59,843 nucleotides of DNA, from assembly GCA_948852945.1 (NCBI GenBank), contig CAQPBJ010000011.1, forward strand, positions 1 to 59,843, given 5' to 3'. The position numbers and the translations under genes were made by a program. Positions 51,973-59,843 of this stretch are shown piece by piece. Each line of letters starts with the position of its first letter. Positions within the stretch are counted from its first letter, which is position 1. The DNA comes from an uncultured Clostridia bacterium. Lineage in GTDB: Bacteria; Bacillota; Clostridia; TANB77; CAG-508. The notes beneath the pieces are model-generated. The model saw nothing but the letters and a program-made list of their open reading frames with translations, had not been told where the DNA came from and did no database searches.

Positions 51973-52572
51973 TTAGATTTCTCCTTTCTCTATTTTTGAA
52001 ACTTCTTGGCATATGTGTGGCCATGAATATACTCTTGTTATTTTTTCATCATTATATTTTTGGTTTGTTTGTGAGTCCATTATAAATGTTCTTATTCCGT
52101 TTTCAGTTAATTCTTTGCAATTTTTAAAACTATCATCTATGAATAAATCTATATTATATTTTTTGCATGATTCTAGTTTTGTTCCTGCATTTAATATTAA
52201 CTCATCATATACAATTTCATTATCTTCTAGCCATTTTTTCGTTATTTGTTCTACTTCTTTTTTCTCAGTATCCCATCTTGCTGTTATTAAATATATTTTA
52301 TTATTTTTTGATAATTCTTTTATGCTCTCACTTGCTAATGCTTTTGCTGTTACTTTAGGTAGCATTTTCAAATAATATTTTTCCCAAAATATATTTTCTT
52401 CTTCATCATTCCATTGATGTAATGCTTTAGTATATTTATGTGTTGCTAATTCTGTGCTTCTATTTAATACAGGGCTTTTATGTAATTCTTCTATTTGATA
52501 TTTTTGAGCATGTGGAATTACTGTTTCGTAGGTATTGGAAATTGTGTCGTCGATATCGATTCCTATATTCAT
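51973..52572 (-). CDS. HAD-family 5'-nucleotidase-like protein (NT5C type)
   Basis: This 199-residue protein has the nucleophile motif GIDIDDTISNTYET (residues 4-17), motif II ITAR and motif IV LFIDDSFKNCKEL. It resembles the YqfW/NT5C group that dephosphorylates deoxynucleotides. It lies between gatC and gatA in the same operon, touching gatA, an unusual insertion that would co-express it with tRNA amidation. Confidence 0.82.
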   Translation of the reverse strand: MNIGIDIDDTISNTYETVIPHAQKYQIEELHKSPVLNRSTELATHKYTKALHQWNDEEENIFWEKYYLKMLPKVTAKALASESIKELSKNNKIYLITARWDTEKKEVEQITKKWLEDNEIVYDELILNAGTKLESCKKYNIDLFIDDSFKNCKELTENGIRTFIMDSQTNQKYNDEKITRVYSWPHICQEVSKIEKGEI

Positions 52573-52633
52573 TTCTACTCCTTGTTAAAAAATAATTACA
52601 ACTTTAGTTTATTTTTGTATTTTTTTATTTATT

Positions 52634-52921
52634 TTAATTTATTACTTTTGGTATTCTAAACATTCCCTCATCTTGACTTGGTGCGTTTGCTAATAATTCT
52701 TCTTTATCACTTTCATTAATTATTTCATCTTTTCTAAATACATTGTATTTTTCATTTATTCCTATTGTTTCGTCTATATTATCTGTTTCTACTTTATTGA
52801 TTGTATCTGCAAATTCAAGTATTTCTTCAAGATTTTTTTTGTAATTTTGAATTTCATTTTCTTTTAGGTTCAATCTTGCAAGTTTGGCTATATGTAGTAC
52901 TTCTTCATCTTTTATCTGCAT
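52634..52921 (-). CDS. gatC: Aspartyl/glutamyl-tRNA amidotransferase subunit C
   Basis: This 95-residue protein matches GatC: VLHIAKLARLNL, then NYKKNLEEILEFADTIN and the C-terminal NAPSQDEGMFRIPKVI. It stabilises the GatA/GatB complex. The ATG at 52921 has GGAGAG 6 bp upstream; further upstream codons in the frame lack support. Confidence 0.95.
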   Translation of the reverse strand: MQIKDEEVLHIAKLARLNLKENEIQNYKKNLEEILEFADTINKVETDNIDETIGINEKYNVFRKDEIINESDKEELLANAPSQDEGMFRIPKVIN

Positions 52922-52999
52922 ATTCATCTCTCCTTTCAATATTTGTAAATTATATACCTTATCCACTTAAAAATCAATACTTTTACGTCTTATAAAGCA

Positions 53000-53030
53000 A
53001 ACGAGGCAAGTCTTTTCGACTTACCTCGTC
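53000..53030 (-). terminator. Terminator of the minus-strand cassette gene
   Basis: An ACGAGGTAAGTC / GACTTGCCTCGT stem (one G:T) on the minus strand is followed by TTGCTTT. A second stem (TTGCAAGTAAAA...TTGC) lies closer to the stop. Confidence 0.7.
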
Positions 53031-53068
53031 TATGTACCTGCAAGCAACATTTTACTTGCAAAAAATGA

Positions 53069-53485
53069 TTAGATGCTGATGTAGATGTCGAGGCTTGCAT
53101 TTTCAATGTGAACTCCATGAGCTTCTTTCGGCGGTTCGTATCTTGCCTTGAAGTTTTCTATGTAGTTGAAAATGAGCGCCACTTTTTCCATTACAATGTA
53201 GAATTTCTCTTTCTCCACATACTTTGGATGATATTTTTCCTTGCCGTGTTCTAATACAGGCTTTTCGCCTTCTTCATTCAGCTCAAGATTTATCCAGTAG
53301 TTTTCCAGTGCAGGAATGTTGTTTTCTTCATCAGAATGTAGCCGGCCGATAATCCAATTAAACAGGCCTTCAACTTCCATTTCAGTTGATGATTCCTTGC
53401 TTACCTTTCCACTTTCAAAATCCAGTCTTTTTTTAACCCGGTTTATTAGCAGTTCTGCCTGGATTAAATAATTTAGTCCAACCAT
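53069..53485 (-). CDS. Protein of unknown function, 138 residues, cassette gene
   Basis: This soluble, Glu/Lys-rich, mostly helical protein contains EGLFNWIIGRLHSDEENNIP and a final ENASLDIYISI strand. No family is recognised. AGGAGG precedes the ATG. Like other isolated genes here it has raised G+C, a promoter with a 17-bp spacer (53553-53581) and its own terminator. Confidence 0.65.
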   Translation of the reverse strand: MVGLNYLIQAELLINRVKKRLDFESGKVSKESSTEMEVEGLFNWIIGRLHSDEENNIPALENYWINLELNEEGEKPVLEHGKEKYHPKYVEKEKFYIVMEKVALIFNYIENFKARYEPPKEAHGVHIENASLDIYISI

Positions 53486-53552
53486 TTTTCTCCTCCTTAA
53501 AAGTTTGAAAGATTGTTATAAGTTTCTGGTTTGCGATTCGCAAATCTTTATT

Positions 53553-53581
53553 ATTTTATCATGTTTTGCTCGATTTTTCAA
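53553..53581 (-). promoter_or_regulatory. Sigma-A promoter of the 53.1 kb cassette gene
   Basis: On the minus strand TTGAAA (53581-53576), a 17-bp spacer and TAAAAT (53558-53553). Confidence 0.75.
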
Positions 53582-53583
53582 TT

Positions 53584-53612
53584 AAAAAACCCGCTATTTT
53601 GCGGGCTTTTTA
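53584..53612 (-). terminator. Intrinsic terminator
   Basis: AAAACCCGC pairs with GCGGGCTTTT around TATTTT; the minus strand continues into T6. It ends the gene at 53619. Confidence 0.85.
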
Positions 53613-53618
53613 GTTTTA

Positions 53619-54269
53619 TTATTTATCAAATACACTATCTTTTCCATCTGATAGCATTTTTACTTGATTTGTTTTTAATAGTTTATTTTTTATTATTAAT
53701 GCAATAGATTTGGCTGTTTGTGCCATTTTCTTTACTTTATTTTTAAAACTATTTTCTTCTATTAAATTATTCTCAAATTCTTCTATCTCTTCATTTATTT
53801 TTTCTGCATTTATTTTGTATTCTGCATAAATTAATTCAGAAATATCTTCTTGACTGTTTACTTTTAATAGCTTTATTTCTTCTTTATTTAATAAAACTAT
53901 GTATTCTCTTATGTCGTAGATTCTTGTTTCAATGTTGTCTATGTTAAGAACTTTTCTAGTTTTTGCTACATTTGGTATCTTTTTTATTCTATAATTTAAG
54001 TTTTCTGATATTACTTCTGAATCTTTTCTAGAATCATATTCATATCCATTTTTAAAGTTTACTCTATTTATAGCTATAAAATCGTTTCCATAGAATAGTA
54101 AATTTACTGTTCTTTTTTCGTCCTTTGCTATTAGTGCTTTAACTTTGCTTAATTCAAAATTATCTATTGTTCCTTGAAATTCTAATATTGTTTTACTAAT
54201 TACGTTATCAACTTCTTCTCTCGCATTTAATTTAACTTTTGTTTCTCTTTTTTCTAAATTCTCTTCCAC
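53619..54269 (-). CDS. Protein of unknown function, 216 residues
   Basis: This charged, Lys/Glu-rich soluble protein has strand-rich segments (VNLLFYGNDFIAINRVNF, IYDIREYIVLLNKEEIKLL) followed by a helical C-terminus (about 150-216). No family is recognised. AGAGGGG precedes the ATG. Codon use is typical of the chromosome. It lies between the cassette gene and hslO. Confidence 0.65.
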   Translation of the reverse strand: MEENLEKRETKVKLNAREEVDNVISKTILEFQGTIDNFELSKVKALIAKDEKRTVNLLFYGNDFIAINRVNFKNGYEYDSRKDSEVISENLNYRIKKIPNVAKTRKVLNIDNIETRIYDIREYIVLLNKEEIKLLKVNSQEDISELIYAEYKINAEKINEEIEEFENNLIEENSFKNKVKKMAQTAKSIALIIKNKLLKTNQVKMLSDGKDSVFDK

Positions 54270-54368
54270 TTTTGTACCCCTCTCTTTTGAAAGTGAGGTA
54301 ATTATATTTTTCTAGTTTTTATAAGTCAATTACAACAAATTTTCAATTAAGTAACAAAGTGGCTATTT

Positions 54369-55247
54369 TTACATTTCTTTTATTAATTCTTCTATTTTTT
54401 GTTTGTCAAATATGTATTTTTTGTTGCAGAAACTACATACTGTTTCGATATTTTGTTCGGTTTTTATTAATTCTTCTAATTCTGTTTTCCCTAAAGAAAT
54501 AATTCCTTTTTCAAACTTCTCTATACTACAATTACATTCATACTTTGGCTTTATATTTTCTTCTATTACTTCTATGTTGTTATCTCCTGTAATTTTTTGT
54601 GCAATTTCATCTAAATCTGCATTTTCATTTAACAATTTACTTATTGAAGGCATATTTTTTATATTTTCCTCTAGTTTTGTTGCAATTTCGTCTGTAGCGT
54701 CTGGCATTAAAGCAATTGAGTATCCTCCTGCACGTAAAACTCCGTCTTTATTTACTAAAACTCCTAAACTAACTGCTGAATTTTTTTGTTCTGATTCTAC
54801 AAAATATCTTGCAAAATCCTCTGCAATTTCTCCACTTGTTAATGGTACTATTCCGATATATGGTTCTTTTAGCCCTATATCTTTTATTATATTTAGATAT
54901 CCTTGTCTTCCTACAGCTCCACCTACGTCTATTTTTCCTTGTTCATTTAATGGCAATTCTGTATGTGGATTTTGTATATATGCTCTTACTTTTGGTGTTT
55001 TATCTGATACAGCTATCATTGAACCTATTGGTCCATTTCCTTTTATTTGTGCACTGATACTGTCACTTTCATTTTTTAATTCTACTCCCATTAGTGCAAC
55101 TGCTGTTAATAATCGTCCTAATGCTGCTGTTGTAGTTGGTGTTAAATCATGTATTTTTCTTGCTTCTTCTACTAATTCCGTAGATTCTATTACTGTTATT
55201 AGAACTTTTTTGTCATGTGCTAAATATTTTTTAATTTGGTCACTCAT
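54369..55247 (-). CDS. hslO: Redox-regulated chaperone Hsp33
   Basis: This 292-residue protein has the Hsp33 core (TTTAALGRLLTAVALMGVEL, then VGGAVGRQGYLNIIKDIGL) and the C-terminal zinc switch with C-x-C in YECNCSIE and C-x2-C in CSFCNKK. Oxidation of these four Cys activates the holdase. Length is normal. GGAG precedes the ATG. Confidence 0.95.
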   Translation of the reverse strand: MSDQIKKYLAHDKKVLITVIESTELVEEARKIHDLTPTTTAALGRLLTAVALMGVELKNESDSISAQIKGNGPIGSMIAVSDKTPKVRAYIQNPHTELPLNEQGKIDVGGAVGRQGYLNIIKDIGLKEPYIGIVPLTSGEIAEDFARYFVESEQKNSAVSLGVLVNKDGVLRAGGYSIALMPDATDEIATKLEENIKNMPSISKLLNENADLDEIAQKITGDNNIEVIEENIKPKYECNCSIEKFEKGIISLGKTELEELIKTEQNIETVCSFCNKKYIFDKQKIEELIKEM

Positions 55248-55339
55248 TTTATTTTCTCCTAATTATTATAAAACTTTTAATATTATAGCATTTTACCTAT
55301 ATTTTTTCAATTATTAAATAGCTATATCATACTATCTTA

Positions 55340-55488
55340 CTCAGAACAATAGTGGGCTGATAAAAATCTGCTAAACTTTAATAAGCAACGTTCAGCCCAC
55401 GTTTAATTGTTCGTCCGCGAAAATTCTGAAAGAATTTTCTGTGGAATGTATTTATATTATAGGAAGTTCGGAGAACTTTCCTATAATA
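55340..55488. repeat. Tandem hairpin cluster downstream of rpoC
   Basis: Three foldbacks lie in a row. The first has GTGGGCTGA pairing with TCAGCCCAC inside an outer GAACAAT / ATTGTTC pair (55343-55412). The second is GAAAATTC tga aaGAATTTTC (about 55419-55440). The third is TATATTATAGGAAGTTC pairing with GAACTTTCCTATAATATA with one bulge (55453-55490). They are followed directly by the rpoC terminator. No coding frame fits. Confidence 0.7.
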
Positions 55489-55489
55489 T

Positions 55490-55521
55490 AAAAAAGGTGC
55501 CCTGTTTTTAGGGCACCTTTG
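55490..55521 (-). terminator. Intrinsic terminator of the rpoBC operon
   Basis: An 11-bp stem (AAAGGTGCCCT / AGGGCACCTTT) is followed on the minus strand by a T-run. Confidence 0.88.
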
Positions 55522-55527
55522 AAAGTT

Positions 55528-58500
55528 TTATTCTTTTATATCATTTACTGGATTTGGATTTTCATTATTAGTTGCATCTTCTATTGTTACTATTTTTTCA
55601 GTATTAATTTTTAAGTTTTTATATTTCTTTAATCCAGTTCCTGCTGGGATTAATTTACCAATGATAACATTTTCTTTTAATCCTAGTAATTCGTCTGTTT
55701 TACCTTTAATTGCTGCATCTGTTAATACTTTTGTTGTTTCTTGGAATGATGCTGCTGATAAGAATGAGTCTGTCGCCAAAGATGCTTTTGTAATTCCTAG
55801 TAATACTCTCTTTCCTTTTGCAGGTCTCTTTCCTTCTTCGATGGCTTTATTATTTGCTTCTTCAAATTCATACATATCTACTAATGAAGCTGTAAACATT
55901 CCAGTGTCTCCACTGTCTTCAATTCTTACTTTATTTAACATTTGTTTTGTAATAGCTTCAATATGTTTGTCGTTGATATCAACACCTTGGTTTCTATAAA
56001 CTTTTTGAACTTCTGAAATAATATATTTGTAAACTCCTTCTGGTCCGTTGATAGCTAAAATATCGTTTGGATTTATACTTCCTTCTGTTAGAGGAGCTCC
56101 AGCTGCTACTTCTTCTCCTTCTTTTACTTTTACTTTTGATCCAAATGGTATTACATATGTTTTAGCATCGTCTTTACCTACAACAGTTACTTCTTTTCTC
56201 TTCTTTTCATCATTTATAGTAACTTTACCAGCTATTTCAGTTATTGTAGCTAAACCTTTAGGGTTTCTAGCTTCAAATAACTCTTCAACTCTAGGAAGAC
56301 CTTGTGTAATATCTCCACCAGCTACACCACCAGTATGGAAAGTTCTCATTGTAAGCTGTGTACCAGGCTCACCAATTGATTGAGCAGCTATAATACCTAC
56401 TGATTCACCAATTGCAACTCTTTGTCTTGTTCCAAGACCCATACCATAGCATTTACTACATGCTCCATATTTACTTCTACATCCTAAGATTGATCTAACA
56501 TTTACTTTAGTGATTCCACTATCCATAATCTTTTTAGCTAGGTCATCTGTAATCATTGTGTTTGCATCACATAGTAATTCTTTTGTTTCTGGATGATATA
56601 AATCTTCTATTAAATATCTACCAACTAGTCTTTCGTCTAGTTTTTCTAGTACTTGATTTCCTTCTCTGATTTCTTCTACTTCAATTCCATCATGTGTTCC
56701 ACAGTCATCTTCTCTTATTATAAGATCTTGTGAAACATCAACTAATCTTCTTGTTAGGTATCCAGAGTCAGCTGTTCTTAGGGCTGTATCTGCAAGACCT
56801 TTTCTAGCACCGTGTGATGAAATAAAGTATTCTAGTGCATCTAGTCCTTCACGGAAACAAGATTTGATTGGAATTTCAACAGCTTTACCCGATGTATCAG
56901 CCATAAGTCCACGCATACCAGCGATTTGTCTTAATTGGTTCATGTTACCTCTGGCTCCTGATTGTGCCATCATGTAAATTGGGTTTAAATCATCAAAGTT
57001 ATCTTTCATAGCTTCTGTAACGTCTTTTGTTGCTTTTTCCCAAACTTTAATAACTGCTTCATATCTTTCATCATCAGTTATTAAACCACGTTTAAATTGT
57101 TTTCTAATATTTTCAACTTCTTGTTCTGATTTTGCTAATATTTCTTTTTTAGCTTCTGGTACGGCAACATCATCAACAGACACTGTTATAGCACCTTTTG
57201 TTGAGTATTTATATCCTATTGCTTTTATATAATCTAGTACTTCTGCTGATTTTGATAATCCGTGTGCATTTATACATTTAGCTATAATTTTTCCTAAGTT
57301 TTTCTTTATAACAGGGAAATCAATTTCTAAATCAAATGCTTTTTCTGGATCTGTTCTATCTACAAATCCTAAATCTTGTGGTATTCCTTCATTGTAAATA
57401 ATTCTTCCTACTGTTGTTTCTATTGTTTTTGATTTTATTTCTCCATCAATTTCTTTACTTAGTTTAACTTTGATTTTGCAATGTAATCCTACGTCTCCAT
57501 TTTGATATGCCATTAATGCTTCTTCTTTATTTGAGAAGTACATTCCTTCTCCTTTTTCACCGTCTATTTGAACAGTTAAGTAATATGCACCTAAAATCAT
57601 ATCTTGTGTAGGTACTGTAACTGGTTTACCATCTTGTGGTTTTAGAAGGTTATTTACTGATAGCATTAAGTATCTTGCTTCTGCTTGTGCTTCTGGTGTT
57701 AATGGTACGTGAACAGCCATTTGGTCACCGTCGAAGTCAGCGTTGAATGCTGTACATACTAATGGGTGAAGTTTGATTGCTCTACCTTCAACTAGTATTG
57801 GTTCAAATGCTTGAATACCAAGTCTATGTAGTGTAGGAGCACGGTTCAATAATACTGGATGATCTTTTATAACATCTTCTAGTATATCCCATACTTCTGG
57901 TCTTAGTTTTTCTACCATTCTCTTTGCATTTTTAATATTGTGTGCAATTCCTCTTCCAACTAATTCTTTCATTACAAAAGGTTTGAAAAGCTCAATTGCC
58001 ATTTCTTTAGGAAGTCCGCATTGATATATTTTTAATTCTGGACCTACAACGATAACTGAACGTCCAGAGTAGTCAACTCTCTTTCCTAATAAGTTTTGAC
58101 GGAATCTACCTTGTTTTCCTTTTAACATGTCTGATATAGATTTTAATGGTCTATTTCCAGCACCTGTTACAGGTCTTCCACGTCTTCCGTTATCAATTAA
58201 GGCATCTACAGATTCTTGTAACATTCTTTTTTCATTTCTTACAATTATTTCTGGTGCACCTAATTCTAATAATCTTTTTAATCTGTTATTTCTGTTTATT
58301 ACTCTTCTGTATAAGTCATTTAAGTCTGATGTAGCAAATCTACCACCATCTAATTGTACCATTGGTCTTATCTCTGGTGGAAGTACAGGAATAACATTCA
58401 TAACCATCCATTCTGGTTTGTTTTCTGATAATCTAAAGCTTTCTACTGTATCTAATCTTTTAGCTACTTTAGCTTTTTTCTGTTCAGAAGCTTTTTCTAA

Positions 58501-59085
58501 TTCTTTCTTTAATTTTGTAGCTAGTTTTTCTGTATCTATTTCTGCTAAAAGTTTTCTTATTGCTTCTGCACCCATTTCAGCTTTGAATGATCCTTTTCCG
58601 TATTTTTCAACTGCTTCATGGTATTCTTTTTCGTTTATTATTTGGTTTTTTAATAATCCTGATGTTCCTTTATCTGTTACGATATATGATGCAAAATAGA
58701 TTACTTTTTCTAATTCTCTTGGTGAGATATCTAATAATAAAGCTATTCTGCTTGGTATTCCTTTGAAATACCAAATGTGTGCTACTGGAGCAGCAAGTTC
58801 TATGTGTCCCATTCTTTCACGTCTTACTTTTGCTTTAGTAACTTCAACACCGCATCTATCGCAGACAATTCCTTTATATCTTACTCTTTTATATTTACCA
58901 CAATGACATTCCCAGTCTTTTGTTGGTCCAAATATTTTCTCACAGAAAAGTCCATCTTTTTCTGGTTTTAAAGTTCTGTAATTGATTGTTTCTGGTTTTT
59001 TTACTTCTCCATGAGACCATTCTCTAACTTTCTCATCTGATGCTAATCCAATTTTGATTTTGTTAAACACTTCCAATTCTTCCAT
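55528..59085 (-). CDS. rpoC: DNA-directed RNA polymerase subunit beta'
   Basis: This 1185-residue protein has the N-terminal zinc finger (CHCGKYKR ... CDRCG), the catalytic FNADFDGDQMAVH motif and the second zinc site with GCRSKYGACSKCYG. It forms the active centre of RNA polymerase with RpoB. GGGAGG lies about 13 bp before the ATG. The length is typical of Clostridia, with no large insertion. Confidence 0.98.
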   Translation of the reverse strand: MEELEVFNKIKIGLASDEKVREWSHGEVKKPETINYRTLKPEKDGLFCEKIFGPTKDWECHCGKYKRVRYKGIVCDRCGVEVTKAKVRRERMGHIELAAPVAHIWYFKGIPSRIALLLDISPRELEKVIYFASYIVTDKGTSGLLKNQIINEKEYHEAVEKYGKGSFKAEMGAEAIRKLLAEIDTEKLATKLKKELEKASEQKKAKVAKRLDTVESFRLSENKPEWMVMNVIPVLPPEIRPMVQLDGGRFATSDLNDLYRRVINRNNRLKRLLELGAPEIIVRNEKRMLQESVDALIDNGRRGRPVTGAGNRPLKSISDMLKGKQGRFRQNLLGKRVDYSGRSVIVVGPELKIYQCGLPKEMAIELFKPFVMKELVGRGIAHNIKNAKRMVEKLRPEVWDILEDVIKDHPVLLNRAPTLHRLGIQAFEPILVEGRAIKLHPLVCTAFNADFDGDQMAVHVPLTPEAQAEARYLMLSVNNLLKPQDGKPVTVPTQDMILGAYYLTVQIDGEKGEGMYFSNKEEALMAYQNGDVGLHCKIKVKLSKEIDGEIKSKTIETTVGRIIYNEGIPQDLGFVDRTDPEKAFDLEIDFPVIKKNLGKIIAKCINAHGLSKSAEVLDYIKAIGYKYSTKGAITVSVDDVAVPEAKKEILAKSEQEVENIRKQFKRGLITDDERYEAVIKVWEKATKDVTEAMKDNFDDLNPIYMMAQSGARGNMNQLRQIAGMRGLMADTSGKAVEIPIKSCFREGLDALEYFISSHGARKGLADTALRTADSGYLTRRLVDVSQDLIIREDDCGTHDGIEVEEIREGNQVLEKLDERLVGRYLIEDLYHPETKELLCDANTMITDDLAKKIMDSGITKVNVRSILGCRSKYGACSKCYGMGLGTRQRVAIGESVGIIAAQSIGEPGTQLTMRTFHTGGVAGGDITQGLPRVEELFEARNPKGLATITEIAGKVTINDEKKRKEVTVVGKDDAKTYVIPFGSKVKVKEGEEVAAGAPLTEGSINPNDILAINGPEGVYKYIISEVQKVYRNQGVDINDKHIEAITKQMLNKVRIEDSGDTGMFTASLVDMYEFEEANNKAIEEGKRPAKGKRVLLGITKASLATDSFLSAASFQETTKVLTDAAIKGKTDELLGLKENVIIGKLIPAGTGLKKYKNLKINTEKIVTIEDATNNENPNPVNDIKE

Positions 59086-59220
59086 TGTTTATTGGTAGCC
59101 TCCCTTAAATTATTTTCTTGACTATCTTTTATCTTAATAAAATATACACTGCTGAACAACTTGTTTTGGAATTTTATTAAAATTTTGAGATAAATATTTA
59201 ATTACTTTCTATTTTTATAG

Positions 59221-59260
59221 CTGTTTCTAAAATAAGATTTTACTCTTATTTTAGAAACCA
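59221..59260 (-). other. Hairpin in the rpoB-rpoC gap
   Basis: GGTTTCTAAAATAAGA pairs with TCTTATTTTAGAAACA over about 15 bp, starting 10 bp after the rpoB stop. There is no U-run, so it is more likely an RNA processing or stability hairpin than a terminator. Confidence 0.55.
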
Positions 59261-59269
59261 CTAATAATT

Positions 59270-59843
59270 TTATTCTTCTGAATCGATGTCTCCTAATATT
59301 GCATTTGGATCTAATTCTTCATCTCCTAATAATCCGTCAAATAATCCGTCTGCATCTATGTCCATTTCGTCGTCTAAGTCGCTTTCTAACTCATCTTCTG
59401 AAACTTCTGTTAAATTTTGTTCTTCTAGTAATTCTTCTTCCATCATTTGTCTTCCTTGTTCTTCTGTAAGTTCTATTCCTTCTTCAACATGTTCTTTTAA
59501 TTCAAGTTCTTCGTCTGTGTCAGAATATAATTTTACATCTAAACCTAATGATTGAAGTTCTTTTATCATTACTTTGAATGACTCTGGTATTCCTGGTTCT
59601 GGAATATTTTCACCTTTAACAATTGCTTCATAGGTTTTTACTCTACCTACAACATCATCTGATTTTACTGTTAATATTTCTTGTAATGTATAGGCAGCAC
59701 CATATGCTTCTAATGCCCAAACTTCCATCTCTCCAAAACGTTGTCCACCAAATTGAGCTTTACCTCCAAGAGGTTGTTGGGTTACTAATGAGTATGGTCC
59801 AGTTGAACGAGCATGTATTTTATCATCAACTAAGTGGTGAAGT
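59270..59843 (-). CDS. rpoB: DNA-directed RNA polymerase subunit beta, C-terminal part
   Basis: The frame runs off the window end. The visible 190 residues include the conserved GPYSLVTQQPLGGKAQFGGQ and RFGEMEVWALEAYGAAYTLQ segments, then an acidic tail (about 60 residues rich in Glu/Asp) after the conserved KELQSLGLDVKL. It is the usual partner of rpoC, co-transcribed across a gap of about 180 bp. The start lies outside the window. Confidence 0.97.
   Translation of the reverse strand, partial: LHHLVDDKIHARSTGPYSLVTQQPLGGKAQFGGQRFGEMEVWALEAYGAAYTLQEILTVKSDDVVGRVKTYEAIVKGENIPEPGIPESFKVMIKELQSLGLDVKLYSDTDEELELKEHVEEGIELTEEQGRQMMEEELLEEQNLTEVSEDELESDLDDEMDIDADGLFDGLLGDEELDPNAILGDIDSEE

Noticed and set aside
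55528..59085. Many plus-strand frames opposite rpoC
   Set aside because: They are shadows of the conserved beta' coding sequence and lack ribosome binding sites.

Overview
The window is about 60 kb of very AT-rich DNA (roughly 28% G+C) from a spore-forming, anaerobic low-GC Firmicute, most likely an uncultured Clostridia lineage. The evidence is a sigma-G gene, a SpoIVFA/SpoIVFB-like pair, a YlmC/YmxH protein, an oxygen-sensitive class III ribonucleotide reductase (nrdD/nrdG), LL-diaminopimelate aminotransferase (dapL), CarD, two sortases and strong AGGAGG ribosome binding sites. No species name can be read from the sequence alone.

Layout. 1-3.5 kb: the 3' end of a tRNA, then two tandem ECF sigma / membrane anti-sigma pairs. 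3.5-17.7 kb: an accessory stretch of mostly single-gene units on both strands (acetyltransferases, a SleB-like hydrolase, a DUF1385-like membrane protein, CYTH, bPH, HAD and NUDIX proteins, a broken nucleotidyltransferase gene) with many clean promoters and terminators, followed by a two-gene unit encoding an M20 hydrolase and a DapF/CntK-like racemase behind a short leader peptide. 17.7-33.4 kb (minus strand): rpoD-dnaG, nrdG-nrdD, ftsH, tilS, dnaB-rplI-gdpP, dapL. 33.5-38 kb: class B sortase with its probable wall-anchored thioredoxin-like substrate, spoIVFB and an M23/SpoIVFA-like gene carrying a frameshift, ylmC/ymxH and sigG. 38-49 kb: dapF, a metallo-beta-lactamase-fold/SDR/patatin/MscS cluster, a second sortase, carD, dut, a pilin-like gene, a DnaJ-domain protein, a G5/lytic-transglycosylase protein and lemA. 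49-60 kb: gatC-nucleotidase-gatA-gatB, hslO, rpoC and the 3' end of rpoB.

Two patterns cut across this layout. First, four copies of a foldback element lie between housekeeping genes at about 21.3, 27.8, 32.0 and 47.0 kb. All four have the same core in the same orientation, enclosed by 32-bp inverted arms. The arms pair within each copy but differ between copies, so pairing has been kept while sequence changed. Second, at least eleven stand-alone genes have a base composition visibly richer in G+C than their neighbours. Each has a sigma-A promoter with a spacer of exactly 17 bp and a strong ribosome binding site, and most have a strong hairpin just after the stop codon. They look like separately acquired one-gene cassettes.

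The most system-like locus is the DapF-like racemase plus M20 hydrolase with a His-containing leader peptide and an attenuator-like hairpin. The organism also has dapL and a true dapF, so this second pair is probably not needed for diaminopimelate synthesis.
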